A stretch of DNA of 49,108 bases from Bacillus cereus (GCF_002584535.1 NZ_NUOT01000007.1:3900-53007); one strand, 5' to 3'; counted from the first letter of the stretch, positions 15,513-28,140 are shown. Notes: generated from the sequence alone by a model not told the origin. Numbers and translations are program-made.

Positions 15513-17849
15513 TTACATAAAATCATACGGTGAAATGTTTTCCACATCCATCTCCTGACCATCAATTGTAACCATTTGTACTTCCTCTTTTGATTCCTGC
15601 AAGCGATCCGCTAATGTTGTTTGCCGCATTGAATCATCAAGACGATTCACACCTGATTGAAAGGCTGATTCTTCTCCGCAAATAATTAAAAACTTTTTAC
15701 TTCTCGTAATAGCTGTATAAATTAAATTACGACGCAGCATGCGGTAATAGCTCTTTACAATCGGCATAATTACAATTGGGAATTCACTTCCCTGTGACTT
15801 ATGGATTGAACAACAATATGCATGCGTAATCTGATTTAAATCTGGCTTTATATATGTTACTTCAATCCCGTCAAATGAAATAACAATCATATCTTGTTTT
15901 TCGACATTCTCCTTTGCATAAAAGACAGAAACAATTTCTCCAATATCACCATTAAACACCTGGCTTTCTGGTTGATTTACGAGCTGCAGCACTTTATCAC
16001 CGACACGGTACACGACATCACCATAAGCAATTTCTCTACTCTTTTCTTTTTTTGGATTAAAGACCTCTTGCAGCGCTTCATTTAACACATTAATCCCTGC
16101 CGGTCCGCGGTACATAGGTGCTAATACTTGTACATCTCTTGCACTAAATCCTTTCGCTTTTGCGTTTTCACATACTTGCTTTACAACCTCAACAATTTGA
16201 GTACCTGAGCAACCAATAAACGAACGATCTTTTTTATTTTGTGCTAAGTCTGGTGGAAGCGTTCCATTTTTTATTGCATGGGCAAGCTGAATAACGGATG
16301 ACCCTTCTGCTTGACGGTAAATCTCTGTTAACTTCACTGTCGGAATCGCCCCAGCATCTAATAAATCCTTCAATACTTGCCCTGGCCCTACAGATGGCAA
16401 TTGATCTTCATCACCTACAATGATGACTTGAATATTTGTTGGTAATGATTTAAATAGTTGATTTGCAAGCCAAATATCAACCATTGAAAATTCATCGATA
16501 ATAAGTAACTTCCCTTGCACCGGATCCGTTTCATTACGCTGGAAAGATCCTTCTGGCGTCCATCCAAGTAAACGATGAATTGTACAAGCAGGAAGTCCTG
16601 TCGACTCACTCATTCGCTTCGCAGCGCGGCCTGTCGGAGCTGTTAACAAAATCGGAAACGGATTATCATCACTATAATCTTTCGGATTTAATGATAAACC
16701 ATGCAAGGAAGCGTACATTTCGACGATTCCTTTAATTACAGTTGTCTTCCCTGTGCCCGGTCCACCTGTTAATAGCATCATCGGCTTATGAAGAGCAGTT
16801 TGGATGGCCTCTTGTTGAAACGGCGCATACTGTACTTTTAGCTGCTCTTCAATTTTCCCTAACGTTAATAGTACTTCTGCTTCAGGAAACGAAGGTGTCT
16901 CTTCTTGATTCATGAGACGGCGAATTGATTTGACAACGCCCTTTTCAGAATAAAACAGAGATGCCAAATAAATACGCTCGTCTTCGATAATGACTTTCCC
17001 TTCTCCTTGCATCATTTCAACACACTGCACTACATCTTCTTCTGCCACAGCGCTTTCTTGCTTATTTAAAAGTGACATTGTTTCTCGAACAAGTTGACCT
17101 TTTTCCATAAATACATGCCCATCTTGCAGTGAAACATTCTCTAGTGTATAGAAACATCCCGCACGTACACGGTCATTATGATTCCCTGATATACCAAGCG
17201 CTCGTCCTATATCATCCGCTCTTCCGAATCCTATACCATCTACTTCCTCAATCAGTTGATACGGATTGTTCCGAATTACCTCAAGCGTCATTTCTTTATA
17301 CTGCTGATAAATCTTAATCGAGAGCTTCGTTCCAAAACCATAACCATTTAAAAAGCTCATGACTTTTTCAAGACCCTGGTGTTCAATAATTGTGTCATAA
17401 ATCTCTTGTGCTTTCTGCTTATTTACAACACCTTCTAATGCAGCAGGGTCGTCCATAATTTTAGAAATTGCATGTTCCCCAAGATAATCAACAATCTTTT
17501 CTGCTGTTCTCTTCCCAATTCCTTTAAATAAATCACTTGCTAAATATTGCACCATACCTGTTTTGGTTTGGGGTAACTCTTTTTTAAATGTTTCAACTAA
17601 ATATTGTTTTCCGTACTTTGGATGGTCTTTAAAATGCCCTGTTAATGTAAATACTTCGTCTTCATGCATACGGGGAAAGTGACCGTTGATCATCACTCTT
17701 TTTTCGTCATATGTTTCATTTGTTTCAATGATTTTCATACTGACAACGGAATAGAGGTTTTCTTCGTTGTGGAAAATGGTATGAAGAACTTGTGCTTTTA
17801 TAAATTTTTGCTCTTCCTCAAACAAATCCATTGCATGTTGATTTCCCAT
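15513..17849 (-). CDS. recD2: RecD2-type superfamily 1B helicase
   Basis: 778 aa. The N-terminal region (about 1-330) has an OB-like part and helix-hairpin-helix repeats (GIGKRTAEKIVDYLG, GIGFGRADDIGRALG), which separates RecD2 from the RecBCD subunit. The motor follows with Walker A GGPGTGKTT, Walker B LLIDEFSMVD, the GDEDQLPSVGPG motif and the late HKSQGSEFP motif. It unwinds DNA 5' to 3' and in B. subtilis helps repair and replication-fork progress without a RecBC partner. Its stop codon is about 140 nt from the yrzR start. I see no defect. Confidence 0.95.
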   Translation of the reverse strand: MGNQHAMDLFEEEQKFIKAQVLHTIFHNEENLYSVVSMKIIETNETYDEKRVMINGHFPRMHEDEVFTLTGHFKDHPKYGKQYLVETFKKELPQTKTGMVQYLASDLFKGIGKRTAEKIVDYLGEHAISKIMDDPAALEGVVNKQKAQEIYDTIIEHQGLEKVMSFLNGYGFGTKLSIKIYQQYKEMTLEVIRNNPYQLIEEVDGIGFGRADDIGRALGISGNHNDRVRAGCFYTLENVSLQDGHVFMEKGQLVRETMSLLNKQESAVAEEDVVQCVEMMQGEGKVIIEDERIYLASLFYSEKGVVKSIRRLMNQEETPSFPEAEVLLTLGKIEEQLKVQYAPFQQEAIQTALHKPMMLLTGGPGTGKTTVIKGIVEMYASLHGLSLNPKDYSDDNPFPILLTAPTGRAAKRMSESTGLPACTIHRLLGWTPEGSFQRNETDPVQGKLLIIDEFSMVDIWLANQLFKSLPTNIQVIIVGDEDQLPSVGPGQVLKDLLDAGAIPTVKLTEIYRQAEGSSVIQLAHAIKNGTLPPDLAQNKKDRSFIGCSGTQIVEVVKQVCENAKAKGFSARDVQVLAPMYRGPAGINVLNEALQEVFNPKKEKSREIAYGDVVYRVGDKVLQLVNQPESQVFNGDIGEIVSVFYAKENVEKQDMIVISFDGIEVTYIKPDLNQITHAYCCSIHKSQGSEFPIVIMPIVKSYYRMLRRNLIYTAITRSKKFLIICGEESAFQSGVNRLDDSMRQTTLADRLQESKEEVQMVTIDGQEMDVENISPYDFM

Positions 17850-17880
17850 ATCGCCTCTCCTTTCCGGTTTTTCTCACTCT

Positions 17881-17940
17881 AACGAGCAGTACAGCCCCCA
17901 CCTTTCTCCTTCACAATCAGATGAGGGGTAACTGCACGTT
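17881..17940. other. Imperfect inverted repeat between yrrB and recD2
   Basis: The arms AACGAGCAGT...CCCC and GGGG..ACTGCACGTT pair in three short helices (4, 5 and 4 pairs). No T tract follows on the minus strand. The gap otherwise shows only the recD2 ribosome binding site. Confidence 0.35.
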
Positions 17941-17952
17941 AAAATCTAATTT

Positions 17953-18612
17953 TTATTCGCCTTCTTGCTCTAATAAACGAATACCATTCCCTGCTAAAAA
18001 GTGATCTGGCTGAATTTCAGTCGCCTTCTTAAATAAGGCAAGTGCTTTCTCATTATTTTCTTCAAATACGTAAGCAACACCTAGATTATAATACGCATCT
18101 GCATGCTCTTCGTCCATTTGTAATACCTTTTCAAAATAAGGTTTTGCGTTTTGAATATGCTCTAGTCGTGCAAAGCATAATCCGCATTGGAATACTGCTT
18201 CTACATCTGACTCATCAAGTTCAGCTGCTCTTTGTAAAAACGGCAGTGCAAGAAGATCATTTCCAAGCTGTACATGTGTAATCCCAAGCATAAATGTTAC
18301 ATCAGCTGATTGTAACCCAGCTTGCATAGCTTGTTCAAAAGCAACTTTTGCTTCTGAAAATTGTTCTTGTCCATAATATATGTTTCCGAGTCCATAATAG
18401 GCGGCAGCTGATTTTTCATCTAATTCTAACGCGCGTTTATAAAATAGAATTGCACGCTCGCTATCGCCTAACACATCTAATAAATTCGCGAAATTAATGT
18501 ATCCAAGCGCATCTTTCGGATTTTCTTCAATTGCCTCTGTAAAGTTTTTAGCTGCTTCTTCCCAGTTTCCTTCTTGCATATATTGAATGCCTGTTTCAAG
18601 CTTATTTGACAT
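17953..18612 (-). CDS. yrrB: Tetratricopeptide repeat protein YrrB
   Basis: 219 aa made of about six tandem TPR units from residue 3 onward (for example DALGYINFANLLDVLGDSE, ADAYYNLGVAYVFEENNE), with no signal peptide or membrane segment. It should be a cytoplasmic scaffold for protein contacts. The B. subtilis homologue YrrB has a known TPR structure but no firm role. The ATG at 18612 follows GAGGTG by 6 nt; an in-frame GTG upstream is part of that site. It lies between recD2 and mnmA, an order shared with B. subtilis, and has been suggested to be linked to the MnmA/YrvO pair by neighbourhood. Confidence 0.9.
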   Translation of the reverse strand: MSNKLETGIQYMQEGNWEEAAKNFTEAIEENPKDALGYINFANLLDVLGDSERAILFYKRALELDEKSAAAYYGLGNIYYGQEQFSEAKVAFEQAMQAGLQSADVTFMLGITHVQLGNDLLALPFLQRAAELDESDVEAVFQCGLCFARLEHIQNAKPYFEKVLQMDEEHADAYYNLGVAYVFEENNEKALALFKKATEIQPDHFLAGNGIRLLEQEGE

Positions 18613-18687
18613 GTTCCTCACCTCTACAACAAATTATAACAAAGAATCTATTTTCCGAGCGAACAAAAATTCGCTCTTTAAAAAAGA

Positions 18688-18715
18688 AACCTCTGACCGC
18701 GAATCGGCAGAGGCT
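18688..18715 (-). terminator. Intrinsic terminator of mnmA
   Basis: AGCCTCTG and CAGAGGTT-type arms pair on the minus strand, followed by TTTCTTTTTT. Confidence 0.75.
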
Positions 18716-18722
18716 CTCATTT

Positions 18723-21000
<2,278 letters not shown>

Positions 21001-21035
21001 CAGATCTCCTTCTTTCCAAATCGTTTCACAAGGAA

Positions 21036-21452
21036 TTAAATGTAAAACATATAACCCCCATGATTTTCTTCTTCATAGCGTACTAAATCTTCTAAAGTTG
21101 TACTATCTAATACTTCTTGTACCGCATCACGAACACGCATCCATAACTGACGCTGTGCTGGTTCTTCCTCTTCTATCATTTCAACAACGCTAATCGGACC
21201 TTCTAAAACTCTAATAACATCGCCTGCTGTAATGTTGACTGGTTGATCCGATAATACATAACCACCATATGCACCTCGCGTACTTTTTACAAGACGAGCG
21301 TTACGAAGTGGAGAGATTAATTGCTCTAAGTAATGTTCAGATAGGTCATGTGCCTGCGCAATTGATTTTAAAGAAATTGGGCCTTCACCAAACTTTTTCG
21401 CAAGATCGATCATAATTGTTAAGCCATAACGGCCTTTTGTTGAAATTTTCAT
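21036..21452 (-). CDS. cymR: Cysteine metabolism repressor CymR (Rrf2 family)
   Basis: 138 aa, exactly the B. subtilis CymR length. The winged helix is N-terminal (STKGRYGLTIMIDLA, then recognition helix SEHYLEQLISPLRNARLV). There is no cysteine anywhere, so it cannot bind the iron-sulfur cluster that IscR and NsrR carry. This fits CymR, which instead works with CysK as a signalling partner to repress cysteine uptake and synthesis genes. The start follows GAGGTG. It is upstream of iscS and mnmA on the same strand. An IscR assignment is excluded by the missing cysteines. Confidence 0.92.
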   Translation of the reverse strand: MKISTKGRYGLTIMIDLAKKFGEGPISLKSIAQAHDLSEHYLEQLISPLRNARLVKSTRGAYGGYVLSDQPVNITAGDVIRVLEGPISVVEMIEEEEPAQRQLWMRVRDAVQEVLDSTTLEDLVRYEEENHGGYMFYI

Positions 21453-21751
21453 CTATTTCGCACCTCTTTTCAAAAATTCACTTCTATTAGTTAAATCTTT
21501 ATTCGTAAGAAGAACACAATATAAAAATCAAAATCCTATGAAATTATAGCATAATATAGTATTATAAGAAATTTCAACTTGTGTATTCAAAATCATAACA
21601 CAAAATCACATTGAAAAACTCGGAAATTATTACAATAAAGAGAAAATTAAAAATATTAATCAAGACTCCTTATATAAAATTGCATCACATTTCAGTTTTT
21701 CACGAAAAAGATGATACCATAGAATAAGATTATACATTAAGGGAGACGGTC
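21453..21751. other. AT-rich divergent intergenic region between cymR and rarA
   Basis: About 300 nt, very AT-rich. On the minus strand a TATAAT lies about 100 nt before cymR. I see no clear terminator, stable hairpin or gene. Confidence 0.5.
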
Positions 21752-23041
21752 ATGATGAAACAACCACTCGCACATCGAATGCGCCCGGTAAACATTACAG
21801 AAATAATCGGACAGCAGCATTTAGTTGGTGAAGGGAAAATTTTATGGCGAATGGTGCAGGCAAACCATTTTCAATCGATGATTTTGTATGGTCCACCCGG
21901 CACAGGAAAAACATCAATTGCTAGCGCAATCGCTGGCAGTACAGGGACGCCGTTCCGCCTATTGAATGCAGTGACTCACAATAAAAAAGATATGGAAGTT
22001 GTCGTGCAAGAAGCAAAGATGCACCGCCACCTTGTTTTAATTTTAGATGAGGTCCACCGCTTAGATAAAGTAAAACAAGACTTTCTCTTACCACATTTAG
22101 AAAGCGGGCTTCTTACATTGATTGGTGCAACAACAAGCAACCCATTCCATGCAATTAACTCCGCTATCCGTAGCCGTTGTCAAATCTTTGAACTACACGC
22201 ACTAACAGAAGATGATATTTTAATTGGTCTAAAACGAGCGCTTGAAAATAAAGAAAAAGGTTTAGGTGAATATCATGTAACTGTTACAGATGAGGCCTTT
22301 CGTCACTTTGCAAATGCATCAGGTGGAGATATGCGCTCTGCTTATAACGCCCTTGAGCTCGCTGTTTTATCTAGTTTTACAACAGATAATCAAGCGGTAG
22401 AAATCACACTGGAGATTGCAGAAGAATGCTTACAAAAGAAAAGCTTCGTTCATGATAAAGGCGGAGATGCTCATTATGATGTCTTATCAGCGTTTCAAAA
22501 GTCAGTGCGCGGAAGTGACGTGAACGCTGCACTTCATTATTTAGCGCGCCTTATTGAAGCTGGAGATCTACAAAGTATCGGGAGACGTCTTCTTATTATG
22601 GCATATGAAGATATTGGACTTGCTAGTCCGCAAGCTGGACCACGGACGCTCGCTGCCATTGAAGCTGCAGAACGCGTCGGATTTCCAGAGGCTCGCATTC
22701 CACTTACCAATGCAGTTATCGAACTTTGCCTTTCTCCAAAATCAAATTCAGCATACAAGGCGCTTGATGCTGCGCTTCACGACTTACGAAATGGACAAAC
22801 AGGCGATGTACCAAGTCATTTAAAAGATAGTCACTATAAGGGTGCTGAATCATTAGGTAGAGGCATTGGATACTTATATCCGCACGATTATCCGAATGGA
22901 TGGGTACAGCAACAATACTTACCCGACAAAATTAAAAATAAGCAATATTATAAACCGAAAACGACTGGAAAATTTGAACAAGCACTTTCAAGCGTATATG
23001 AAAGATTGCAAAGTTCGCATAAAAGCAAACCAAAAGGGTAA
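21752..23041 (+). CDS. rarA: Replication-associated recombination protein RarA (MgsA)
   Basis: 429 aa clamp-loader-like AAA+ ATPase. Walker A is GPPGTGKT (about 48-55) and Walker B is LILDEVHRL (about 95-103). An IGATTSNP sensor 1 and an [12 protein letters not shown] arginine-finger region follow. The C-terminal tetramerisation part has the [12 protein letters not shown] motif. It acts at stalled replication forks. Two ATG codons are adjacent at the start; GGGAG precedes them. It is on the plus strand, divergent from cymR, and is followed 37 nt later by the rsfA-like gene. Confidence 0.95.
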   Translation: MMKQPLAHRMRPVNITEIIGQQHLVGEGKILWRMVQANHFQSMILYGPPGTGKTSIASAIAGSTGTPFRLLNAVTHNKKDMEVVVQEAKMHRHLVLILDEVHRLDKVKQDFLLPHLESGLLTLIGATTSNPFHAINSAIRSRCQIFELHALTEDDILIGLKRALENKEKGLGEYHVTVTDEAFRHFANASGGDMRSAYNALELAVLSSFTTDNQAVEITLEIAEECLQKKSFVHDKGGDAHYDVLSAFQKSVRGSDVNAALHYLARLIEAGDLQSIGRRLLIMAYEDIGLASPQAGPRTLAAIEAAERVGFPEARIPLTNAVIELCLSPKSNSAYKALDAALHDLRNGQTGDVPSHLKDSHYKGAESLGRGIGYLYPHDYPNGWVQQQYLPDKIKNKQYYKPKTTGKFEQALSSVYERLQSSHKSKPKG

Positions 23042-23078
23042 TCTAAGCGAAAACGACATCATAATGGAGGTTTCGCTT

Positions 23079-23729
23079 ATGAAAACACGCCAAGATGCAT
23101 GGACAGGAGAAGATGATCTCCTTTTAGCAGAAACCGTTTTACGACATATTCGCATAGGAAGTACACAACTAAAAGCGTTCGATGAAGTCGGTGACAAATT
23201 AAACCGCACTTCTGCCGCTTGTGGCTTTCGTTGGAATGCTGAAGTCAGACAAAATTATGAGGACGCCGTACAGCTCGCTAAGAAGCAGAGAAAAGAGTTA
23301 AAGCGTTCTGAAGCAAATGTAGAAAAAGAACAACTATTACAACCAAAACAAAAAAAGAAAGTCGTAATTGATGTTGAATTTTCCGAAGAACCTGTTTCTA
23401 ATAAACATTCTCTTACAATGCAAGATGTAATCTCATTCTTACAAAACTTAGAACACAATCATCCTCACTTAGAAAAGATACAAAATGAAAATGAAGACTT
23501 GCATACAAAGCTTGTCTCCTTACAAAAAACAAACGATGAACTAGAAGTCAAACTAGCAGCTTTAACGAAAAAACAACAAGCAATCGAAGAAGATTATGCA
23601 ATGCTTGTTAGAATTATGGACCGTGCTCGAAAACTTGTGCTAGTAAATGAACAAGAGGATCAAATTGCTCCTATTTTTAAAACAGATCAGAACGGGAATT
23701 TAGATATTATATATTCAGCGGAAAATTAA
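23079..23729 (+). CDS. RsfA family (Myb-like) sporulation transcription regulator
   Basis: 216 aa. The N-terminus is a Myb/SANT-like domain ([19 protein letters not shown] ... [17 protein letters not shown]), typical of RsfA, YlbO and YwfN. A basic linker, then a heptad-rich coiled coil (about 140-195) suggests dimerisation. Members regulate forespore (sigma-F) genes in B. subtilis. The frame is open far upstream inside rarA, but the real start is the ATG 8 nt after GGAGG at 23066-23070. The gene pairs with rarA and ends with a strong terminator. I do not recall an rsfA gene at this site in B. subtilis, so this looks like a cereus-group placement. Which RsfA paralogue it is cannot be decided here. 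Confidence 0.82.
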   Translation: MKTRQDAWTGEDDLLLAETVLRHIRIGSTQLKAFDEVGDKLNRTSAACGFRWNAEVRQNYEDAVQLAKKQRKELKRSEANVEKEQLLQPKQKKKVVIDVEFSEEPVSNKHSLTMQDVISFLQNLEHNHPHLEKIQNENEDLHTKLVSLQKTNDELEVKLAALTKKQQAIEEDYAMLVRIMDRARKLVLVNEQEDQIAPIFKTDQNGNLDIIYSAEN

Positions 23730-23731
23730 AG

Positions 23732-23764
23732 AACTTCCCACCTAACATGAAAAGGTGGGGAGTT
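23732..23764 (+). terminator. Intrinsic terminator of the rsfA-like gene
   Basis: An 11-pair stem (AACTTCCCACC/GGTGGGGAGTT) is followed by seven T on the plus strand. Confidence 0.88.
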
Positions 23765-23782
23765 TTTTTATATAAAAATTAA

Positions 23783-23814
23783 AAAGCGCATACTCCCAGT
23801 GGAATATACGCTTT
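23783..23814 (-). terminator. Probable terminator of tcdA
   Basis: An AAAGCG...CGCTTT stem with inner pairs is followed by a T-rich tract on the minus strand, just after tcdA. Confidence 0.6.
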
Positions 23815-23821
23815 TCCCTAA

Positions 23822-24589
23822 TTATTCTTGTCCCACACGTTTCACTTCTACATTCTTTAAACGTTCACGCACAACATGGCTCGCCATAATTAAGCCTGCC
23901 ACAGATGGTACGAATGCATTTGAGGAAGGTGGTAATTTCGCTTTACGAATTTTTGCATTTTCATCTGGAACGATTTCTTTACGCACCTCTTCGCGAATTA
24001 CAATTGGGTTTTCGTCAGAGAATACAACTTTTACACCCTTTTTAATCCCTTCTTTACGAAGCTTCGTACGAATTACTTTCGCAATTGGGTCTGTATGTGT
24101 TTTTGAAATATCCGCAATACGGAAACGAGTTGGATCCATTTTGTTTGCTGCACCCATACTCGAAATCATTTTAATCTTACGTCGTAAGCATTGTTTAATT
24201 AAATGAATTTTGAACGTAATTGTGTCTGATGCATCCACTACGAAATCTAAACCGTGCTTAAAGAAATCTTCATACGTTTCTTCTGTATAGAACATTTCTA
24301 ATGCAATAACTTCACAATCTGGATTAATATCAGCAATACGCTCTTTCATTAGCTCTACTTTTGAACGTCCTACAGTAGAAACTAATGCATGAATTTGACG
24401 GTTTACATTTGTAATATCAACAACGTCTTTATCAACTAATACAAGGCGTCCTACGCCAGAACGTGCTAATGCTTCTGCTGCAAATGAGCCTACGCCGCCA
24501 ATTCCTAAAATACCAACTGTACTATTTTTTAATATTTCAAGGCCTTCTTTTCCGAAGGCTAATTCATTACGTGAAAATTGATGTAACAT
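23822..24589 (-). CDS. tcdA: tRNA threonylcarbamoyladenosine dehydratase TcdA
   Basis: 255 aa member of the ThiF/E1-like family. The nucleotide site is GILGIGGVGSFAAEALARSG (about 28-47), followed by VDKDVVDITNVNRQ. It cyclises N6-threonylcarbamoyladenosine at A37 of ANN-decoding tRNAs to the hydantoin form (ct6A), with ATP. The ATG at 24589 follows GGAGTG by 8 nt; the open frame extends 12 codons upstream without a binding site. It sits downstream of aspS as in B. subtilis (yrvM). Confidence 0.92.
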   Translation of the reverse strand: MLHQFSRNELAFGKEGLEILKNSTVGILGIGGVGSFAAEALARSGVGRLVLVDKDVVDITNVNRQIHALVSTVGRSKVELMKERIADINPDCEVIALEMFYTEETYEDFFKHGLDFVVDASDTITFKIHLIKQCLRRKIKMISSMGAANKMDPTRFRIADISKTHTDPIAKVIRTKLRKEGIKKGVKVVFSDENPIVIREEVRKEIVPDENAKIRKAKLPPSSNAFVPSVAGLIMASHVVRERLKNVEVKRVGQE

Positions 24590-24720
24590 GCGTTCTACAC
24601 TCCTATTACAAAAATGGTCTACCATGTATTCTAGCGTTTTTCCGACTATTTGTATAGAAAAAGTTACACAACTACTAAAAATACCTTTCTAACAAGAAAA
24701 ATACACAGAATCCCTAAAAA

Positions 24721-24754
24721 AAACTAGATGCGGTTAGTATACCCCATCTAGTTT
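24721..24754 (-). terminator. Intrinsic terminator of hisS-aspS
   Basis: A ten-pair stem AAACTAGATG/CATCTAGTTT is followed by eight T on the minus strand. Confidence 0.88.
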
Positions 24755-24760
24755 CCGTTC

Positions 24761-26536
24761 TTACTTCTCTTCTTTTACGTTTAACTGTAAGCTAAGTTCT
24801 TCAAGCTGCGCTTCTGCAACTGGGCTTGGCGCATCTGTTAACAAGCAACTTGCGCTTGCTGTTTTTGGGAATGCAATTGTATCACGAAGGTTTGTACGGC
24901 CTGCAAGTAACATAACAAGACGGTCTAAACCTAATGCGATTCCACCATGTGGTGGTGTACCGTATTCGAACGCTTCTAATAAGAATCCAAATTGCTCTTG
25001 CGCTTCTTCTTGAGAGAATCCAAGTGCTTTGAACATTTTTTCTTGTACATCACGCTCATAAATACGAAGTGACCCACCGCCAAGCTCATAACCGTTTAAT
25101 ACAAGGTCATATGCTTGTGCACGCGCTTTTTCTGGTGCTGTTTCTAGTAACTCTACATCTTCACGGAATGGCATTGTGAATGGATGGTGTGCCGCGAAGT
25201 AGCGATCAGCATCTTCATCATACTCAAGAAGTGGCCAATCAGTTACCCATAGGAAATTAAATTTGTTTTCGTCGATTAACTCAAGTTCTTTCCCTAAGCG
25301 TAAACGAAGTGCGCCTAAGCTATCTGCAACAATGCTCTTCTTATCTGCAACGAATAATAATAAGTCGCCTGCAGCTGCTTCTAATGTATTCATTAATACA
25401 CTTGCATCTTCTTCACCGAAGAATTTCGCGATTGGTCCTTTTAAGCCATCTTCTTCAACTTTTAACCAAGCTAAACCTTTTGCACCGTATACTTTTACAA
25501 ATTCAGTTAATGCATCGATATCTTTACGAGAATATTTACTCGCTGCACCTTTTGCATTAATTGCTTTTACTTGTCCTCCGCTTTCTACAGCGCTTGTGAA
25601 TACTTTGAATCCACATCCTGCTGCAAACTCAGATAGGTCAGTAAGCTCCATTGCAAAGCGTGTATCTGGCTTATCAGAACCATATCGAGCCATTGCATCC
25701 ACATATGTCATACGAGGGAATGGAGCGTTAATTTCTACACCTTTTGCATCCTTCATCACTTTCGTCATCATGCGTTCCATCATTTCTAGAATTTCTTCTT
25801 GTGTTAGGAATGATGCCTCGATGTCGATTTGTGTGAATTCTGGTTGACGGTCCGCACGTAAATCTTCATCACGGAAACAACGTGCTACTTGATAATAACG
25901 CTCAAATCCACCGACCATAAGAAGCTGTTTAAATAGCTGCGGAGATTGAGGTAATGCATAAAACTCACCATCATGCACACGGCTTGGTACTAAATAGTCA
26001 CGTGCACCTTCTGGTGTACTCTTTGTTAAGATTGGTGTTTCGACTTCTAAGAATTCTTCTGAATCTAAGAAGTTACGAATTGTTTTTGTTACATCATGAC
26101 GCATTTTAAATGTGTTATACATAACAGGACGACGCAAATCTAAATAACGATATTTTAAACGAACATCTTCTGATGCATCTGTATCATCTGTAATAATAAT
26201 TGGCGTTGTTTTTGCTGCATTTAGTACATTTACTTTTGTAGCTTGTACTTCAATACGCCCAGTTGCCATATTGTCATTAATTGCACCTTGTGCGCGCTCA
26301 ACAACTGTTCCTTCTACGTGAAGCACGTATTCGCTACGAATTGTTTCTGCTACCTCTAGTGCTTCTTTAGATGTTTCCGGGTTAAATACAACTTGCACAA
26401 TACCTGTACGGTCACGTAAGTCGATGAAAATTAATCCACCTAAGTCACGACGCTTCTGTACCCAACCTTTTAATTGAACGGTTTGTCCAACTGCTTCTAC
26501 TGTTACTTTTCCACATGCATGTGTTCTTTCAGCCAC
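24761..26536 (-). CDS. aspS: Aspartyl-tRNA synthetase
   Basis: 591 aa, bacterial type. An N-terminal OB anticodon-binding domain (about 1-105) precedes the class II core: motif 2 is in [19 protein letters not shown], motif 3 is in [13 protein letters not shown]. The large GAD insertion domain lies between (about 290-420). It charges tRNA-Asp. It follows hisS by 12 nt in one transcript. The leader of that transcript carries an Asp-type T-box, so aspS is likely the sensed product. Confidence 0.97.
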   Translation of the reverse strand: MAERTHACGKVTVEAVGQTVQLKGWVQKRRDLGGLIFIDLRDRTGIVQVVFNPETSKEALEVAETIRSEYVLHVEGTVVERAQGAINDNMATGRIEVQATKVNVLNAAKTTPIIITDDTDASEDVRLKYRYLDLRRPVMYNTFKMRHDVTKTIRNFLDSEEFLEVETPILTKSTPEGARDYLVPSRVHDGEFYALPQSPQLFKQLLMVGGFERYYQVARCFRDEDLRADRQPEFTQIDIEASFLTQEEILEMMERMMTKVMKDAKGVEINAPFPRMTYVDAMARYGSDKPDTRFAMELTDLSEFAAGCGFKVFTSAVESGGQVKAINAKGAASKYSRKDIDALTEFVKVYGAKGLAWLKVEEDGLKGPIAKFFGEEDASVLMNTLEAAAGDLLLFVADKKSIVADSLGALRLRLGKELELIDENKFNFLWVTDWPLLEYDEDADRYFAAHHPFTMPFREDVELLETAPEKARAQAYDLVLNGYELGGGSLRIYERDVQEKMFKALGFSQEEAQEQFGFLLEAFEYGTPPHGGIALGLDRLVMLLAGRTNLRDTIAFPKTASASCLLTDAPSPVAEAQLEELSLQLNVKEEK

Positions 26537-26548
26537 TATGAGTTCCCC

Positions 26549-27820
26549 CTATATTAATTTCTCTGCCACGTATGAAGCGAATACATCTAATGCAACTTCT
26601 TCTTGCTCACCTGTTGCCATGTTCTTTAAGTTAATGATGCCTTTATCAAGCTCATCTTCCCCTAATACAGCTACAAATTTCGCATTCAAACGATCTGCTG
26701 ATTTAAATTGTGCTTTCATTTTACGATCTAAATAATCCTTTTCAACTGATAACCCAGCCCTGCGAAGATCAAACGCAACTTTTGCAGCATGATCTTTCGC
26801 TTTGTCCCCAAGTGCTACAACATAGCAATCAATGTTCTGTTCAATTGGAAGCTCAATGTTTTCAGCTTTTAATGCCATAATTAAACGCTCAATACTCATC
26901 GCAAAACCGATACCAGGCATTTCTGGACCACCGATTTCTTGTACAAGACCGTTATAACGACCGCCACCACTTAATGTTGTAATTGAGCCAAACCCGTCTG
27001 CTTCACTCATAATTTCAAAAACAGTGTGCTGATAGTAATCTAAACCACGCACTAGGTTCGGATCTTTTTCAAACGGAACACCCATCATTGTTAATAGTTC
27101 TTGTACTTTTTCATAGTACGCTGTTGATTCTTCATTTAAGTATTCTGTAATAGATGGCGCCGCGTCCATTAATTCATGATCACGATCCTTCTTACAGTCT
27201 AAAATGCGAAGTGGGTTTTTCTCTAAACGAGATTGGCAATCAGAACAGAACTCGCCAATGCGAGGTTCGAAGTGAGCAATTAACGCCTCACGGTGCGCTT
27301 GACGACTTGCTGAATCACCTAAACTATTTAAAACAACTTTAATGTTTTTTAAGCCCATACCGCGGTAAAACTCTACAGCAAGTGCGATTACTTCTGCATC
27401 GATTGCAGGATCGTTACTACCGATTGCTTCGATACCGAATTGTACGAATTGACGATAGCGGCCTGCTTGTGGTCTTTCATAACGGAACATTTGACCGATG
27501 TAATATAATTTCGTAGGTTGCGTCGCATCACCGTACATTTTATTTTCAACGTAAGAACGTACAACAGGTGCTGTTCCTTCTGGACGAAGTGTTAAGCTAC
27601 GCTCTCCACGATCTTGGAATGAGTACATTTCTTTTTGTACGATATCTGTTGTATCACCAACACCGCGTAAAAATAATTCTGTGTGCTCAAAAATTGGTGT
27701 ACGAATTTCTTTATAGTTGTAACGACGGCAAATTTCGCGTGCTTGCCCTTCGATATACTGCCATAACTCAACACTACCTGGAAGAATATCTTGCGTTCCG
27801 CGTGGGATTTGAATAGACAT
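26549..27820 (-). CDS. hisS: Histidyl-tRNA synthetase
   Basis: 423 aa class II enzyme. Motif 1 is in the [14 protein letters not shown] region, motif 2 in [18 protein letters not shown]. The histidine-binding segment [12 protein letters not shown] is followed by motif 3 in [11 protein letters not shown]. The C-terminal anticodon domain (about 325-423) is complete. It charges tRNA-His in the cytoplasm. It is first in hisS-aspS, just after a T-box leader. Note that the T-box reads as an Asp sensor, although hisS is the leading gene. Confidence 0.97.
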   Translation of the reverse strand: MSIQIPRGTQDILPGSVELWQYIEGQAREICRRYNYKEIRTPIFEHTELFLRGVGDTTDIVQKEMYSFQDRGERSLTLRPEGTAPVVRSYVENKMYGDATQPTKLYYIGQMFRYERPQAGRYRQFVQFGIEAIGSNDPAIDAEVIALAVEFYRGMGLKNIKVVLNSLGDSASRQAHREALIAHFEPRIGEFCSDCQSRLEKNPLRILDCKKDRDHELMDAAPSITEYLNEESTAYYEKVQELLTMMGVPFEKDPNLVRGLDYYQHTVFEIMSEADGFGSITTLSGGGRYNGLVQEIGGPEMPGIGFAMSIERLIMALKAENIELPIEQNIDCYVVALGDKAKDHAAKVAFDLRRAGLSVEKDYLDRKMKAQFKSADRLNAKFVAVLGEDELDKGIINLKNMATGEQEEVALDVFASYVAEKLI

Positions 27821-27862
27821 ATTCAGTTCCTCCTCAAATTGTTTTAATCTTATTAAAAATAA

Positions 27863-28135
27863 AAAACTCCCGCCTCTACTGATTATCCAGTAGGGACGAG
27901 AGTATTATACCCGTGGTGCCACCCTAATTGAAGCACGTATGCTTCCACTTTTTTAATAACGCTTAAATTTGCGTTCAATCTCTACTAAGCCTATAAGCCG
28001 TTCAAGTTGAAACCTACAGAGTGTCATTCAATCAGTCATCATGTAGAAATGTTTTCAGCCTAGGACATTTCTTCTCTTTTCATGTGTATCCAATCTACTC
28101 TTCTCTATCATCGGTTCTCTTCATATGTAAATATA
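27863..28135 (-). promoter_or_regulatory. T-box riboswitch of hisS-aspS (tRNA-Asp type)
   Basis: The minus strand holds the T-box AGGGTGGCACCACGGG (27925-27910). Its UGGC would pair with GCCA, that is a G73 discriminator, as in tRNA-Asp, not the C73 of tRNA-His. The specifier loop has AGTA on the left and GAATGACACTC on the right. In the same register as the alaS leader, the codon is GAC (Asp) at 28025-28023. CAC (His) overlaps by one base at 28023-28021. The terminator stem is 27866-27903. The length, about 270 nt, is normal. Confidence 0.92.
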
Positions 28136-28140
28136 AAATT

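Noticed and set aside
21036-21452. IscR assignment for the Rrf2 regulator next to iscS
   Set aside because: The protein has no cysteine, so no iron-sulfur cluster can bind; length and context fit CymR.
22866-23078. N-terminal extension of the rsfA-like gene into rarA
   Set aside because: The extension overlaps the end of rarA in another frame. A strong GGAGG-spaced ATG at 23079 starts exactly at the Myb-like domain.
24590-24720. 6S RNA gene expected between tcdA and aspS, where I recall it in B. subtilis
   Set aside because: Only about 130 nt remain outside the aspS terminator, and I see no long 6S-like hairpin. The gene may lie elsewhere.
25263-25847. A 194-codon open frame on the plus strand inside aspS
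   Set aside because: It is fully antisense to a complete, well-conserved gene, and has low-complexity Ser/Leu content and no ribosome binding site.
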